This document shows, piece after piece, positions 9,174-18,869 of a stretch of DNA of 64,000 nucleotides. The notes beneath the pieces were generated by a model. That model did no database searches. It was given only the letters and a program-made list of their open reading frames with translations, and had not been told where the DNA came from. Made by a program: the position numbers and the translations under genes. Numbering within the stretch: the stretch's first letter is position 1; the number at the start of each line of letters is the position of its first letter. Source of the DNA: Herminiimonas arsenicoxydans (GTDB taxonomy: Bacteria > Pseudomonadota > Gammaproteobacteria > Burkholderiales > Burkholderiaceae_D); NCBI GenBank assembly GCA_000026125.1, contig CU207211.1:2604001-2668000 (forward strand). Reading direction: 5' to 3'.

Positions 9174-10034
9174 TTAAAGCTGTCTGGCGGCAAAGGTATT
9201 GCAGCTATTCAAATCTCCGCCGTCGATCCCGCGCTGGAACCAGCGCACGCGTTGAGCCGAGGTGCCATGCGTAAATGAATCCGGCACCACATGTCCTTGC
9301 GCCTGCTTCTGCAAGGTATCGTCGCCGATTGCACTGGCGGCTTTCAATGCACTTTCCACATCGCCGTCTTCCAGTATGCTGCGTGCCTGATTGGCGTGAT
9401 ATGCCCACACGCCGGCAAAACAATCCGCCTGCAGTTCCAGCTTGACTGAAATCGCATTCGCCTGTTTTTGCGTACCGCCGCGCCGCGCCTGCTCAACTTT
9501 TTCCGTGATCCCGCTGATGTGCTGCACGTGATGTCCGACTTCATGCGCAATCACGTAAGCCTGGGCGAAATCGCTGGAAACGCGAAAGCGGTCGCGCATG
9601 GTTTGGTAGAAGGCCAGATCGATATAGATTTTTTGATCGCCCGGACAATAGAAGGGGCCGGACGCCGTGTCGCCGGTGCCGCAGGCGGTCGGTGTCTGGC
9701 CGGTAAACAGCACCAGTTTCGGCTTGATATAGTTCGCACCGCTGGCGCGAAAAATCGGGCCCCAGGTATCTTCTGTATCGGCCAGCACCGTGGCGACGAA
9801 ACGCGCCATCGGGTCGTTTGCCGGCGGACCTTGCGCCGGTTCCTGCGATTGCATCTGCACCGGACCGCCGCCACTCAACAGGCTGATGATGGTGGCCGGA
9901 TTGATACCGAGAAAATACGAACCCAGCAAGGCAATGACGATGGTACCTATGCCGATCGAACGACCACCGAAACCGCCGCCGCTGCCGCGTCTATCCTCAA
10001 CATTGTCGCTTTCGCGATTGCCTTCCCATTTCAT
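9174..10034 (-). CDS. YpfJ-type putative neutral zinc metallopeptidase
   Basis: 286-aa protein with a hydrophilic Gly-rich N-terminus, one membrane helix at about residues 28-47, then a soluble domain with the zinc motif HEVGHH at 164-169. The surrounding blocks (WGPIFRASGANYIKPKLVLFTG, FYCPGDQKIYIDLAFYQ, ELQADCFAGVWAYH) are typical of the YpfJ/zinc_peptidase family. The fold and metal motif are clear. The substrate and physiological role are unknown for the family. It is transcribed toward the chorismate mutase gene, 62 bp away. Confidence 0.85.
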   Translation of the reverse strand: MKWEGNRESDNVEDRRGSGGGFGGRSIGIGTIVIALLGSYFLGINPATIISLLSGGGPVQMQSQEPAQGPPANDPMARFVATVLADTEDTWGPIFRASGANYIKPKLVLFTGQTPTACGTGDTASGPFYCPGDQKIYIDLAFYQTMRDRFRVSSDFAQAYVIAHEVGHHVQHISGITEKVEQARRGGTQKQANAISVKLELQADCFAGVWAYHANQARSILEDGDVESALKAASAIGDDTLQKQAQGHVVPDSFTHGTSAQRVRWFQRGIDGGDLNSCNTFAARQL

Positions 10035-10085
10035 GGCGTCTCCAGACTGGCTTGAGCGCCAGATAATATTGAGAAAAACAGTCGT

Positions 10086-10775
10086 TTATGAATAAGCCAT
10101 CACATCTTCGGTTTCGTAACGCGCAAAACTGTTTTTCAACTTCTCATCCGCCGCATCTGCACAGTTGATCGTCACGCCCAGATCACCAAGTAAACCGTCT
10201 TTCAAGCCGTAGACCCAGCCGTGTATCGTCAGCTCCTGCCCGCGTTCCCATGCATCCTGCACGATGGTCGTACGGCAGACATTGGCAACCTGCTCGATCA
10301 CATTCAGCTCGCACAAGCGATCGTGCTGTGCCTGCGTCGGCAGCGCATCGCCAAGATAGCGGCCGTATTTCTGATGCACATCCTGCACATGCCGCAACCA
10401 GTTATCCGCCAAGCCGACGCGCCTGCGCAACATCGCTGCATGCACGCCCGAACAGCCGTAATGACCGCATACGATCACATGTTTGACGCCGAGTACGTCG
10501 ACCGCAAACTGCAGTACCGACAGGCAATTGAGATCCGTATGCGCGACGACATTGGCAATATTTCTGTGCACGAATAATTCGCCCGGTGCCAGATCGACAA
10601 TTTCATTCGCTGGAACACGGCTGTCGGAACAGCCTATCCACAAATATTCCGGAGATTGTTGTGCTGCAAGCTTGGCGAAAAAATCCGGATCTTTCGTCAC
10701 TTTTTCAGCTGCCCATGCACGATTTTTCTGAAAAAGCTGTTCCAGGGGGAGGACTTCCTTATTTTTGTCTGTCAT
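10086..10775 (-). CDS. can: Beta-class carbonic anhydrase
   Basis: Zinc enzyme interconverting CO2 and bicarbonate. The four metal/catalytic positions are all visible: Cys49 and Asp51 in the CSDSRV motif, and His105 and Cys108 in CGHYGCSG. At 229 aa it matches the E. coli Can type, with the N-terminal LFQKNRAWAAE segment. It is followed 50 bp later by the metallopeptidase gene on the same strand. Confidence 0.95.
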   Translation of the reverse strand: MTDKNKEVLPLEQLFQKNRAWAAEKVTKDPDFFAKLAAQQSPEYLWIGCSDSRVPANEIVDLAPGELFVHRNIANVVAHTDLNCLSVLQFAVDVLGVKHVIVCGHYGCSGVHAAMLRRRVGLADNWLRHVQDVHQKYGRYLGDALPTQAQHDRLCELNVIEQVANVCRTTIVQDAWERGQELTIHGWVYGLKDGLLGDLGVTINCADAADEKLKNSFARYETEDVMAYS

Positions 10776-10875
10776 TTCTATCCATCACGCTACAAACCCG
10801 GCAGGTAAACGATATGCCAGCGATAAGCGCACATTTTATCCGGATTTCCCCACAGCCGACGAGCGGTATTGCCGC

Positions 10876-11463
10876 TTATTGCTCGCCAAGCAGTTGCCGT
10901 TTGAGTTTGTCGTCTACCGGTCTGACTCCCAGCCAGATGCGCAATATTGCGTTGTAGAATGCCGCGTCGGCTATCGGCTCGAATGTTCTTCTGCCATTCA
11001 GCGCCGCCACCATGCCGCTGCCGGGCATCCAGTCCAGATGCAACACATCTCCCTGCCTGAGCTCTGGAACAGTCGCAAACATTGCTTTGAATTTCGCCAT
11101 CGGAATCGCCAATGCAAGGCGTTCTGCATTGTCGGTATTGTGTTCGATGCCTGTGGCAAAAGCCTTGCCAAACTCGTCGCTGCCAACGTCACGCAACATG
11201 GTTATGCTGACGCGCCGCGCGCCGGGCGCCGCCAGGACATCGACGACGGCAGTTTTTTTCTCGGGCAGATAGAGACCGATGACATAGACCTTGAACACTA
11301 ATTTATAGCGTATGCCTGCACCATGCAGCTTGAGGTCCTGATTGCCGACCCTGACGCTGTCATCGAGTTTTACGCCAGCCAGTTCGACTGCAGCGGCGGC
11401 ATGAACCCAGAACACGGCACTGCCTATGGCCAATAGGCTGGCGATGGCTTTCAACGCTTTCAT
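10876..11463 (-). CDS. Secreted chalcone isomerase-like protein
   Basis: 195 aa from MKALKAIASLLAIG, a clear signal peptide (cleavage likely after AHA/AAA around residue 24). An in-frame Met 32 codons upstream would put the signal peptide in the middle, so it is rejected. The body (VELAGVKLDDSVRV, GAGIRYKLVFKVYVIGLYLPEKK, MLRDVGSDEFGKAF) fits the bacterial chalcone isomerase-like family, periplasmic proteins of unknown role. Real flavonoid isomerase activity is not implied. It lies just beyond the dnaJ terminator. Confidence 0.8.
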   Translation of the reverse strand: MKALKAIASLLAIGSAVFWVHAAAAVELAGVKLDDSVRVGNQDLKLHGAGIRYKLVFKVYVIGLYLPEKKTAVVDVLAAPGARRVSITMLRDVGSDEFGKAFATGIEHNTDNAERLALAIPMAKFKAMFATVPELRQGDVLHLDWMPGSGMVAALNGRRTFEPIADAAFYNAILRIWLGVRPVDDKLKRQLLGEQ

Positions 11464-11518
11464 GACATCTCCCCGGATGATGGTGAGCCCAGCATAGAAG
11501 CTTGCGCGCCGGCGATCA

Positions 11519-11553
11519 ACAAAAAAAATGCCGGTCGAAAAATCGACCGGCAT
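11519..11553 (-). terminator. Intrinsic terminator of the grpE-dnaK-dnaJ operon
   Basis: Read on the minus strand: a perfect 10-bp stem (ATGCCGGTCG with its complement), a 6-nt loop and eight T residues, 31 bp after the dnaJ stop. Confidence 0.92.
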
Positions 11554-11583
11554 GGGCATTGCTACGGCAAACGTACTCTCTTC

Positions 11584-12708
11584 TTACTCGAAGAATTCCT
11601 TCACCTTGTCTTTCCAGGATTTGGTTTGCGGACTGTGTTTGGAGCCGCCTTCGATAGTCAGCAATTCGAATTCACGCAGCAATTCCTTTTGCTTTTCAGT
11701 CAGCGTGACCGGCGTTTCCACTACCACATGGCAAAACAGATCGCCGGCGTAACCGGAGCGCACGCCCTTAATACCCTTGCTGCGCAGGCGGAAGGTCTTG
11801 CCCGACTGCGTGCCTTCAGGAATCGTAAACGATGCCTTGCCGTTCAAGGTCGGCACTTCAATTTCACCGCCCAGTGCCGCCTTCGCAAACGAGATGGGAA
11901 TCTCGCAGTGCAAGTCGTCGCCTTCACGCTGGAACATCGCATGTTGCTTGATACGAATTTCGACATACAGATCGCCAGGCGGGCCGCCGTTCATGCCCGG
12001 TTCGCCGTTGCCGGACGAACGTATGCGCATGCCATCATCGATACCGGATGGGATCTTGACTTCCAGTGTTTTATTGCGCTTGATCTTGCCGGCACCGCTA
12101 CAGGCCGTACACGGCGATGGATTAATCTTGCCGCTGCCGTGACATTTCGGACAGGTTTGCAGCACGCTGAAAAAGCCCTGCTGCATGCGCACCTGGCCAT
12201 GCCCGCCGCAAGTGGTGCAGTTGATCGGCGAGGTGCCTGGTTTGGCGCCGCTGCCATCGCAGGTTTCACAGCTATCCCACGAAGGCACGCGTATCGTGGT
12301 GTCGTAACCGTGCGCCGCCTGTTCCAGCGTGATTTCCAGGTTGTAGCGCAGATCGGCGCCGCGATAAACCTGCGGACCGCCACGACCACCACGACCGCCA
12401 CCGGCCTGACCGAAAATGTCGCCGAAAATGTCGCCGAAGGCATCGGCAAATCCGCCGCCACCGCCACCGCCGCCCATGTTCGGGTCTACGCCGGCATGAC
12501 CGTAACGATCATAGGCGTCGCGCTTTTGCGGATCGGACAGCATCTCGTAGGCTTCTTTCGCCTCCTTGAATTTATCTTCCGCACCTTTGCTATCCGGATT
12601 GCGGTCCGGATGGTGTTTCATTGCAAGCTTGCGATACGCCTTCTTGATTTCTTCATCGGACGCATTCTTTCCCAAACCAAGAATTTCGTAAAAATCACGT
12701 TTTGCCAT
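11584..12708 (-). CDS. dnaJ: Chaperone protein DnaJ
   Basis: Hsp40 co-chaperone that delivers unfolded clients to DnaK and stimulates its ATPase. In order: J domain (residues 1-70, HPD in [10 protein letters not shown]), a Gly/Phe-rich linker ([27 protein letters not shown]), four zinc-binding repeats ([32 protein letters not shown]), then the client-binding C-terminal domains. 374 aa is normal. It is the last gene of the heat-shock operon, separated from dnaK by 179 bp that contain a terminator-like hairpin. Confidence 0.98.
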   Translation of the reverse strand: MAKRDFYEILGLGKNASDEEIKKAYRKLAMKHHPDRNPDSKGAEDKFKEAKEAYEMLSDPQKRDAYDRYGHAGVDPNMGGGGGGGGFADAFGDIFGDIFGQAGGGRGGRGGPQVYRGADLRYNLEITLEQAAHGYDTTIRVPSWDSCETCDGSGAKPGTSPINCTTCGGHGQVRMQQGFFSVLQTCPKCHGSGKINPSPCTACSGAGKIKRNKTLEVKIPSGIDDGMRIRSSGNGEPGMNGGPPGDLYVEIRIKQHAMFQREGDDLHCEIPISFAKAALGGEIEVPTLNGKASFTIPEGTQSGKTFRLRSKGIKGVRSGYAGDLFCHVVVETPVTLTEKQKELLREFELLTIEGGSKHSPQTKSWKDKVKEFFE

Positions 12709-12745
12709 CTGTAGGCACCCTGTTTCTTTCTCTACTTATCTATGC

Positions 12746-12784
12746 AAAAACGCCGAGTCGAGGTTTTGAACCCTGGACCCGGCG
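12746..12784 (-). terminator. Terminator-like hairpin in the dnaK-dnaJ gap
   Basis: On the minus strand a hairpin with outer stem CGCCG/CGGCG (12751-12755 and 12780-12784) and inner pairing GTC/GAC is followed at once by five T residues. Lying about 40 bp before the dnaJ start, it could attenuate dnaJ relative to dnaK. Stem imperfections make read-through likely. Confidence 0.55.
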
Positions 12785-12887
12785 AGTCTTGCGACTTCAG
12801 ACAATTACAAATCAATGCGCTTCGTTTAACTTTCGCGAAGCGTCAGGCAACTTGTGCACGAATAATCCAAGTCGCTTGACCAACAAA

Positions 12888-14837
12888 TTACTTGTCTTTC
12901 ACTTCCTTGAAGTCGGCGTCCACCACGTCGTCATGCTGCGCCTTGGCGTCAGCTTGACCATCAGCGCCTGCCGCATGTGCGTCACCCGCCGCTGCACCGG
13001 CAGCTTGCTGCGCCTGCATGTCGGCATACATCTTTTCGCCGAGTTTTTGCGCAGCAGCCGACAAGGCTGCGGATTTTTCATCGATGGCTGCCTTGTCGCT
13101 GCCCTTCAAGGCTTCTTCCAGATCCTTGATCGCCGCTTCGATTTTTTCCTTCTCGCCAGCTTCCAGCTTGTCGCCGTATTCAGTCAGCGATTTGCGGGTC
13201 GAATGCACCAGTGCGTCGCCATGGTTGTGCGCTTCTGCGACTTCCTTCAGACGCTTGTCTTCTTCCGCATTGGCTTCGGCGTCCTGCACCATCTTTTGAA
13301 TTTCTTCTTCGGTCAAACCGGAGTTTGCCTTGATGGTGATCTTGTTTTCCTTGCCGGTTGCCTTGTCTTTCGCGCCAACGTGCAAGATGCCGTTGGCGTC
13401 GATATCGAAGGTAACTTCAATCTGCGGCGTACCGCGTGCCGATGGCGGAATGCCTTCCAGATTGAATTCGCCCAGTGCCTTGTTGCCGACAGCCATCTCG
13501 CGCTCACCCTGGAACACCTTGATGGTTACCGCAGGCTGATTGTCGTCAGCAGTCGAAAACACCTGGCTGAATTTGGTCGGGATCGTGGTGTTTTTCTGAA
13601 TCATCTTCGTCATCACGCCGCCCAGGGTTTCGATACCCAGCGACAGTGGCGTCACGTCGAGCAACAGCAGATCCTTGCGATCGCCGGACAATACCGAACC
13701 TTGAATCGCTGCGCCGACTGCAACCGCTTCATCAGGGTTGACGTCTTTGCGTGGCTCCTTGCCGAAGAATTCCTTTACCTTCTCTTGCACCTTGGGCATA
13801 CGGGTCATGCCGCCGACCAGAATGATGTCGTCGATGTCCGATACCTTGACGCCGGCATCCTTGATTGCGATGCTGAGCGGGGCAAGGGTTTTGCTGATCA
13901 ACTCTTCAACCAGCGATTCCAGTTTGGCACGCGTGATTTTCATCGTCAGATGGACAGGTGCGCCGTTCGCCATCGCGATGTACGGTTCATTGATTTCAGT
14001 TTGCTGCGACGATGACAATTCAATTTTCGCGCGTTCGGCCGATGCCTTGATGCGTTGCAGCGCAATCGCGTCTTTCGACAGATCGAGGCCGTTGATTTTC
14101 TTGAATTCGTCGATGATGTAATCGATCACGCGTTGATCGAAATCTTCACCGCCCAGGAAAGTGTCGCCGTTGGTCGACAACACTTCAAATTGCATTTCAC
14201 CGTCCACGTCTGCGATTTCGATAATCGAGATATCGAAGGTGCCGCCGCCCAGGTCATACACGGCGATCTTGCGGTCACCCTTGCCGGTTTTATCCAGGCC
14301 GAACGCGAGTGCTGCCGCAGTCGGCTCGTTGATGATCCGCTTGACGTCCAGACCGGCAATGCGGCCGGCATCTTTCGTTGCCTGACGTTGCGCGTCGTTG
14401 AAGTAGGCTGGAACGGTAATGACTGCTTCCGTCACTTCTTCGCCGAGGTAGTCTTCAGCGGTTTTTTTCATCTTGCGCAGGGTTTCTGCAGAAATTTGCG
14501 GTGGCGCAAGTTTCTTGTCGCGCACCGAAATCCATGCGTCGCCATTATCGGCCTTGACGATTTGATACGGCATCATGCCGATATCCTTCTGCACTTCTTT
14601 TTCGTCGAATTTGCGGCCGATCAGACGCTTGACTGCGTACAGCGTGTTCTTCGGGTTGGTCACTGCCTGGCGCTTGGCCGGTGCGCCAACCAGAATCTCG
14701 CCGTCTTCCTGATAGGCGATAACGGATGGCGTGGTACGCGCACCCTCTGAATTTTCGATGACCTTAGGCTTGCCGCCTTCCATGATGGCTACACAGGAGT
14801 TGGTCGTGCCTAAATCGATTCCGATTATTTTGCCCAT
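12888..14837 (-). CDS. dnaK: Chaperone protein DnaK (Hsp70)
   Basis: ATP-driven chaperone central to protein folding and to feedback control of sigma-32. The N-terminus [17 protein letters not shown] is the phosphate-1 signature; [16 protein letters not shown] and [16 protein letters not shown] are the second and third Hsp70 signatures. The substrate-binding domain follows from about residue 390, with a Gln/Ala-rich lid tail ending in [14 protein letters not shown]. Length is 649 aa. It is cotranscribed with grpE and dnaJ and has its own sigma-32-like promoter overlapping the grpE stop. Confidence 0.99.
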   Translation of the reverse strand: MGKIIGIDLGTTNSCVAIMEGGKPKVIENSEGARTTPSVIAYQEDGEILVGAPAKRQAVTNPKNTLYAVKRLIGRKFDEKEVQKDIGMMPYQIVKADNGDAWISVRDKKLAPPQISAETLRKMKKTAEDYLGEEVTEAVITVPAYFNDAQRQATKDAGRIAGLDVKRIINEPTAAALAFGLDKTGKGDRKIAVYDLGGGTFDISIIEIADVDGEMQFEVLSTNGDTFLGGEDFDQRVIDYIIDEFKKINGLDLSKDAIALQRIKASAERAKIELSSSQQTEINEPYIAMANGAPVHLTMKITRAKLESLVEELISKTLAPLSIAIKDAGVKVSDIDDIILVGGMTRMPKVQEKVKEFFGKEPRKDVNPDEAVAVGAAIQGSVLSGDRKDLLLLDVTPLSLGIETLGGVMTKMIQKNTTIPTKFSQVFSTADDNQPAVTIKVFQGEREMAVGNKALGEFNLEGIPPSARGTPQIEVTFDIDANGILHVGAKDKATGKENKITIKANSGLTEEEIQKMVQDAEANAEEDKRLKEVAEAHNHGDALVHSTRKSLTEYGDKLEAGEKEKIEAAIKDLEEALKGSDKAAIDEKSAALSAAAQKLGEKMYADMQAQQAAGAAAGDAHAAGADGQADAKAQHDDVVDADFKEVKDK

Positions 14838-14884
14838 GATGGTATTTCCCTTAAATGTCTGTTAACTAAGATTGGATGAAATCA

Positions 14885-14912
14885 ATATGTGGCGTGAAAC
14901 GATGCTTTCAAG
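14885..14912 (-). promoter_or_regulatory. Second sigma-32-type promoter, directly upstream of dnaK
   Basis: On the minus strand CTTGAA (14907-14912) is followed after 14 bp by CCACATAT (14885-14892), close to the heat-shock consensus CTTGAA/CCCCATNT. It abuts the grpE stop codon and would allow dnaK-dnaJ expression without grpE. Confidence 0.55.
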
Positions 14913-15449
14913 TTATTTTTCTTGTGCAACCGTCACCAGTGCCGGACGCAGCAGGCGGTCTGCAATCAGATAACCCTTTTGCAGCGTGCTGACGATGGTA
15001 TTGGCTTCCTGATCGGCAGGAACCACTGAAATCGCCTGATGTTTCATGGGATCCAGCTTGTCGCCCTGCTGCGGCTTGATTTCCAGCAGACGATTCTTTT
15101 CAAACGCGGCGCTCAATTGCTTGAGCGTCATTTCCACGCCTTCCTTCAACGATGCGATCGATGGCGTGTCCACCTGCAAAGCCATTTCCAGGCTGTCCTT
15201 TACCGGCACCAGCGCTTCAGCAAAGCCCTCGATCGCAAATTTATGCGCCCGGGTCACATCTTCCTGCGCGCGACGGCGGAAATTTTCGTTCTCAGCCTTG
15301 GCGCGCAGAAAGCTGTCCTGTAATTCCTGTACCTGCAGTTGGGATGCCGCGAGCTGCTCTTCCAGCGTAGGAACGATGGCCGGAGCGTCAGCCGACGCCG
15401 GCTCTTCCATCGATGCCGCCTGCTCTGCGTATTTATCCTGGTCTTGCAT
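14913..15449 (-). CDS. grpE: Nucleotide exchange factor GrpE
   Basis: Releases ADP from DnaK in the chaperone cycle. The 178-aa protein starts at [10 protein letters not shown]; an earlier in-frame Met would begin inside the heat-shock promoter and is rejected. An acidic N-terminal tail precedes a long coiled coil ([32 protein letters not shown], about 47-78) and the beta domain with [15 protein letters not shown] and [25 protein letters not shown]. It is the first gene of the grpE-dnaK-dnaJ operon. Confidence 0.97.
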   Translation of the reverse strand: MQDQDKYAEQAASMEEPASADAPAIVPTLEEQLAASQLQVQELQDSFLRAKAENENFRRRAQEDVTRAHKFAIEGFAEALVPVKDSLEMALQVDTPSIASLKEGVEMTLKQLSAAFEKNRLLEIKPQQGDKLDPMKHQAISVVPADQEANTIVSTLQKGYLIADRLLRPALVTVAQEK

Positions 15450-15504
15450 GAAAAAATCTCCAACAATCAATGGGTTATGACAAAAAATGCCAATGCGACA
15501 CTCC

Positions 15505-15534
15505 ACATGGGGTTATCCCACATTATTTCAAGGG
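15505..15534 (-). promoter_or_regulatory. Sigma-32 heat-shock promoter of grpE
   Basis: The minus strand reads CCCTTGAA (15527-15534), a 14-bp spacer, then CCCCATGT (15505-15512), an almost perfect match to the sigma-32 consensus. Transcription would begin about 50 bp before the grpE start codon. Confidence 0.9.
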
Positions 15535-15904
15535 GTATTACGGTGGAATTTGATGAATATGCGAAACGCGCATGATATCGCCGTTGCGCGCCCATTGCGA
15601 GGCCGTTGTTACAAAAATCAATGAGCCAAGGGATGGCATTTTACGCCGCTTGGACTACGCTATAGATGAATAGCGGTCTGATTCCGCCAGCGTTGTTTAC
15701 AGGAGCTTATCGTGAACCTGCCCCTTATCTACATCGCTCTGATTGCCTATGCCACGCTTGCCGTTGCCTTCCTCTGCTATACAACGCTGTAAGCGGCAAA
15801 GGTAATATTTTCTGCCATTCCTGCAGGAAGAAATTCGCCAGGAAGAGGTTTGCATAACCTCTCATTCTGCGAATTCTGTGTCCTGCCAGAGCCGCCACCC
15901 CCGC
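15535..15904. other. Intergenic region between grpE promoter and hemH 3' end
   Basis: 370 bp between the grpE promoter and the end of hemH. It holds one candidate 26-codon ORF (15712-15792, listed) and a perfect 7-bp inverted repeat, AGAGGTT/AACCTCT (15844-15862), with no T-run. No RNA gene was recognised. Confidence 0.5.
15712..15792 (+). CDS. Candidate 26-aa hydrophobic small membrane protein
   Basis: A GTG-initiated ORF of 26 codons encodes an almost entirely hydrophobic peptide (NLPLIYIALIAYATLAVAF, then LCYTTL), long enough for one membrane helix. A good ribosome-binding sequence AGGAG lies 6 nt before the GTG. Initiation site, length and single-helix composition are like known bacterial micro-membrane proteins. 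No homologue is recognised and it could still be chance, as it rests on one ORF only. It points toward hemH (convergent) and away from grpE. Confidence 0.45.
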   Translation: MNLPLIYIALIAYATLAVAFLCYTTL

Positions 15905-17011
15905 TTATTGCTGTGCTCCCAGACGTTGCGCCTCCGCCAGCGAAATGCGCGCCTCTTCATTGCGCTCTTCAAGCAAGGCCGGCGACAGGATGGTCGGCCA
16001 GCCTATCATGTGCAACTCTGCAATTTGCGCCAGCGCCTTGATCCATGCATCGTTTTCATTCAGGCAAGCGATATAGTTGAAATCCTGGCCGCCCGCCTGC
16101 AGAAAATCGCGACGCACTTCAATGCCGATTTCTTCCAGCGTTTCCAGACAATCGCTGGTAAAGCCGGGGCACAGTACATCCACCCGTTTGACGCCACTTT
16201 TTGCCAGCTTCTGCAAGGTCGGCGCCGTGTACGGTTGCAACCATTCCGCCTTGCCGAAACGCGACTGGAAAGTCACCACGTATTGATCCTCGGTCAAATC
16301 CAGCTCCTTTGCCAGCAGGCGCGCCGTCTTGTGGCATTCGCAGAAATACGGGTCACCCAGCGTCAAGGTTCGCTTCGGCACGCCGTGAAAACTCATCACC
16401 AATTTATCCGGACGTCCAGCCATATCCCAGTGAGCAAGCACTGACTTTTGCAAGGCGCGAATATAAGACTCATGATCGTGATAATGCTTGACGAAACGCA
16501 GTTCGGGCACGTTGCGTTCCCGTGCATAGTGCTTGAATACCGCATCGAAGATCGAGGCCGTAGTCGTACCCGAATATTGCGGATAGGCCGGCAATACCAG
16601 GATGCGGTCGCAACCATCAGCCTTCAGCTTGCGCAAGACTTCCGGCACCGACGGGCTGCCGTAACGCATTGCATACTCGACCCGGACTTCATGGCCGCGG
16701 GCGCCCAGATAACCGGTCAGTAATTTGGCCTGTTTTTCCGTATGCACACGCAGGGGCGAACCCTCATTGCTCCAGATCGCCGCATATTTTTTGGCCGACT
16801 TTCCGGAGCGAAACGGCAGGATGATCAATTTGAGTATGAACCACCAGATCACACGCGGAATTTCAACCACGCGCGGATCGGACAGGAATTCATTCAGGTA
16901 AGTACGTACCGCAGAAGTCGTCGGCGCATCGGGTGTGCCGAGATTGACCAGCAGGACAGCGGTTTTCGGCAGGCTGCCATGGGTGTACGGTGGTTCGGTA
17001 TGAAATGACAT
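15905..17011 (-). CDS. hemH: Ferrochelatase
   Basis: Inserts Fe2+ into protoporphyrin IX, the last step of protoheme synthesis, at the inner face of the membrane. Seen: the N-terminal [49 protein letters not shown], the catalytic His segment [14 protein letters not shown], and the C-terminal [18 protein letters not shown] with its conserved acidic residues. Length is 368 aa. A HemJ-like protein encoded at 31.8 kb could supply its substrate. Confidence 0.97.
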   Translation of the reverse strand: MSFHTEPPYTHGSLPKTAVLLVNLGTPDAPTTSAVRTYLNEFLSDPRVVEIPRVIWWFILKLIILPFRSGKSAKKYAAIWSNEGSPLRVHTEKQAKLLTGYLGARGHEVRVEYAMRYGSPSVPEVLRKLKADGCDRILVLPAYPQYSGTTTASIFDAVFKHYARERNVPELRFVKHYHDHESYIRALQKSVLAHWDMAGRPDKLVMSFHGVPKRTLTLGDPYFCECHKTARLLAKELDLTEDQYVVTFQSRFGKAEWLQPYTAPTLQKLAKSGVKRVDVLCPGFTSDCLETLEEIGIEVRRDFLQAGGQDFNYIACLNENDAWIKALAQIAELHMIGWPTILSPALLEERNEEARISLAEAQRLGAQQ

Positions 17012-17101
17012 GGCGCTTTATAAGAATATTCTGAATATGAGTAATCGATGGGATAGCGAAAAATTGAGCGACCGCCCGAGTCTTTGCTCAGCCGGGCTTG
17101 C

Positions 17102-18751
17102 TCAGCTTGCGAGCAGTTCGCGTGCGTGCGTGCGCGTGGTTGCGGTGATTTCCAGCCCGCCCAGCATGCGGGCAATTTCTTCCACCCGAGCATGATCGTC
17201 CAATGCTGCTATGGACGAGGCGGTCTTGCCATTGCTGCTTTGCTTGCTGACCTGGAAATGCTGATTGGCCTGACTCGCCACCTGCGGCAAATGCGTGACG
17301 CATAAAACCTGTCTGTCCTGTCCCAGACGGCGCAACAGGCGACCGACCACTTCCGCCACGCCGCCGCCGATGCCGCTATCGACTTCATCGAAAATCAGCG
17401 TAGGCGTTGCCGTGGCGCTGGAAGTGATCACGGAAATCGCCAGTGCAATGCGCGCCAGTTCGCCGCCGGATGCCACCTTGGCCAGCGGCCGCGGCGTGGT
17501 GCCGGCATGCGCGGCGACCATGAATTCGATTTGTTCAACGCCATAGGACGCCGGTTCGCACGGCTGCAAGGCGATGGCGAATTTGCCGCCGGTCATGCTG
17601 AGTTCCTGCATGGCGGTCGTGACGGCATCGCCCAGCGCCCTGGCAGCCTTGCTGCGCGCCTTCGATAATTTTTGTGCCGCTGCCATGTAGGCGGCCTGCA
17701 GTTTTTCTTCCTGCACGCGCAAGGCATCCAGATCGCTGGCATCGGCCAGTTGCTTCAATTGCGCGGACAGGGTTTCCAGTTCCTGCGGCAAATCATCCGC
17801 CGCCACATGGAATTTGCGGGAAGCGGAATGGATGTTTTCCAGACGCGTTTCCACTTCACGCAAACGCGCCGGATCGAGTTCGACCCGGCTCAGATAATCG
17901 TTGAGCGCGTACACCGCTTCCTGCAATTGAATCCGCGCCGGTTCCAGCGCATCCAGCACCGGCTGCAAACCGGCATCCAGATCGATCAGCTTGCCGATAC
18001 GGATATTGAGCGAGGACAGTTGCGACAGCATGGGCGCCGTCTCGGCGTCGGAAATCAGCGTCAGCGCATCCTGCGCACCCTTAATCAAACTGGCGGCGTG
18101 CGACAGGCGGCTGTGTTCATTGGTGATGTCAGCCCATTCGCCCGGCTTGACCGAGAGCTTTTCCAGTTCGCCGACCTGCCATTCCAGGCGCTCGCGTTCC
18201 AGCAAGACGTTCTTGGCATTGGTTTCGAATTCTTCGCGTTGTCGCGCCAGGGCGCGCCAGGTTTTATAGGCGCCGGCTACGGCTTTGACTTCTTCCTGCA
18301 AGCCCGCCTGGTTATCCAGCAGCACGCGCTGCATGTCCTGCTTCAATAGCGACTGATGCGCATGCTGACCATGAATATCGACCAGTTTTTCACCCAGTTC
18401 GCGCAGTTGGGTCGCGGTGGCGGCAATGCCATTGATGAAGGCTTTCGAGCGGCCGGCATTGTCGATCACGCGACGCAGCAAGGCGCCACCTTCTTCGTTG
18501 GTGAATTCATTTTCTGCCAGCCAGGCGTCCAGCTCGGCGCTGGCGGAAAATTCGGCCGTGATATCTGCCTTGGCCGCGCCTTCGCGCACCACGCTGGCAT
18601 CGCCACGCCCACCCAGCGCCAGTGCCAGTGCATCGATCAAAATCGATTTGCCGGCACCCGTTTCGCCGGTAAATACCGAGAAGCCGGATGAAAATTCAAG
18701 TTCGATGGCATCGACGATCACGAAATCGCGAATGGAAAGCGTGCGCAGCAT
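17102..18751 (-). CDS. recN: DNA repair protein RecN
   Basis: SMC-like ATPase acting in recombinational repair of double-strand breaks. Walker A is FTGETGAGKSILIDAL near residue 30; the C-terminal signature ASGGELARIALAISVI and Walker B TPTLIFDEVDSGIGG follow, separated by a long coiled-coil arm. The start is MLRTLSIRDFVIVD, the canonical RecN beginning, giving 549 aa. The 21 upstream in-frame codons are not part of the gene. It is followed on the same strand by hemH; no LexA box was recognised upstream. Confidence 0.96.
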   Translation of the reverse strand: MLRTLSIRDFVIVDAIELEFSSGFSVFTGETGAGKSILIDALALALGGRGDASVVREGAAKADITAEFSASAELDAWLAENEFTNEEGGALLRRVIDNAGRSKAFINGIAATATQLRELGEKLVDIHGQHAHQSLLKQDMQRVLLDNQAGLQEEVKAVAGAYKTWRALARQREEFETNAKNVLLERERLEWQVGELEKLSVKPGEWADITNEHSRLSHAASLIKGAQDALTLISDAETAPMLSQLSSLNIRIGKLIDLDAGLQPVLDALEPARIQLQEAVYALNDYLSRVELDPARLREVETRLENIHSASRKFHVAADDLPQELETLSAQLKQLADASDLDALRVQEEKLQAAYMAAAQKLSKARSKAARALGDAVTTAMQELSMTGGKFAIALQPCEPASYGVEQIEFMVAAHAGTTPRPLAKVASGGELARIALAISVITSSATATPTLIFDEVDSGIGGGVAEVVGRLLRRLGQDRQVLCVTHLPQVASQANQHFQVSKQSSNGKTASSIAALDDHARVEEIARMLGGLEITATTRTHARELLAS

Positions 18752-18869
18752 GTGGTTGGAATCTTCCCGTTGGTTCGGCTGTGCTGCATGGCCCGGCACA
18801 GCAGCGAGCGGCACATCAGAGTATTCAATTAAATAGGCGCATACGCCCCGGCATACTCAATCGGCAGCC

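Noticed and set aside
12746..12790. tRNA gene suggested by a T-arm-like GGTTCAAAACC on the minus strand
   Set aside because: No D-arm, anticodon arm or closing acceptor stem could be built; it is the loop of a terminator-like hairpin.
12702..14015. 437-codon plus-strand frame opposite dnaK (and a similar one at 11626-12714 opposite dnaJ)
   Set aside because: Pure antisense frames of strongly conserved genes, with no recognisable domain or ribosome-binding site.
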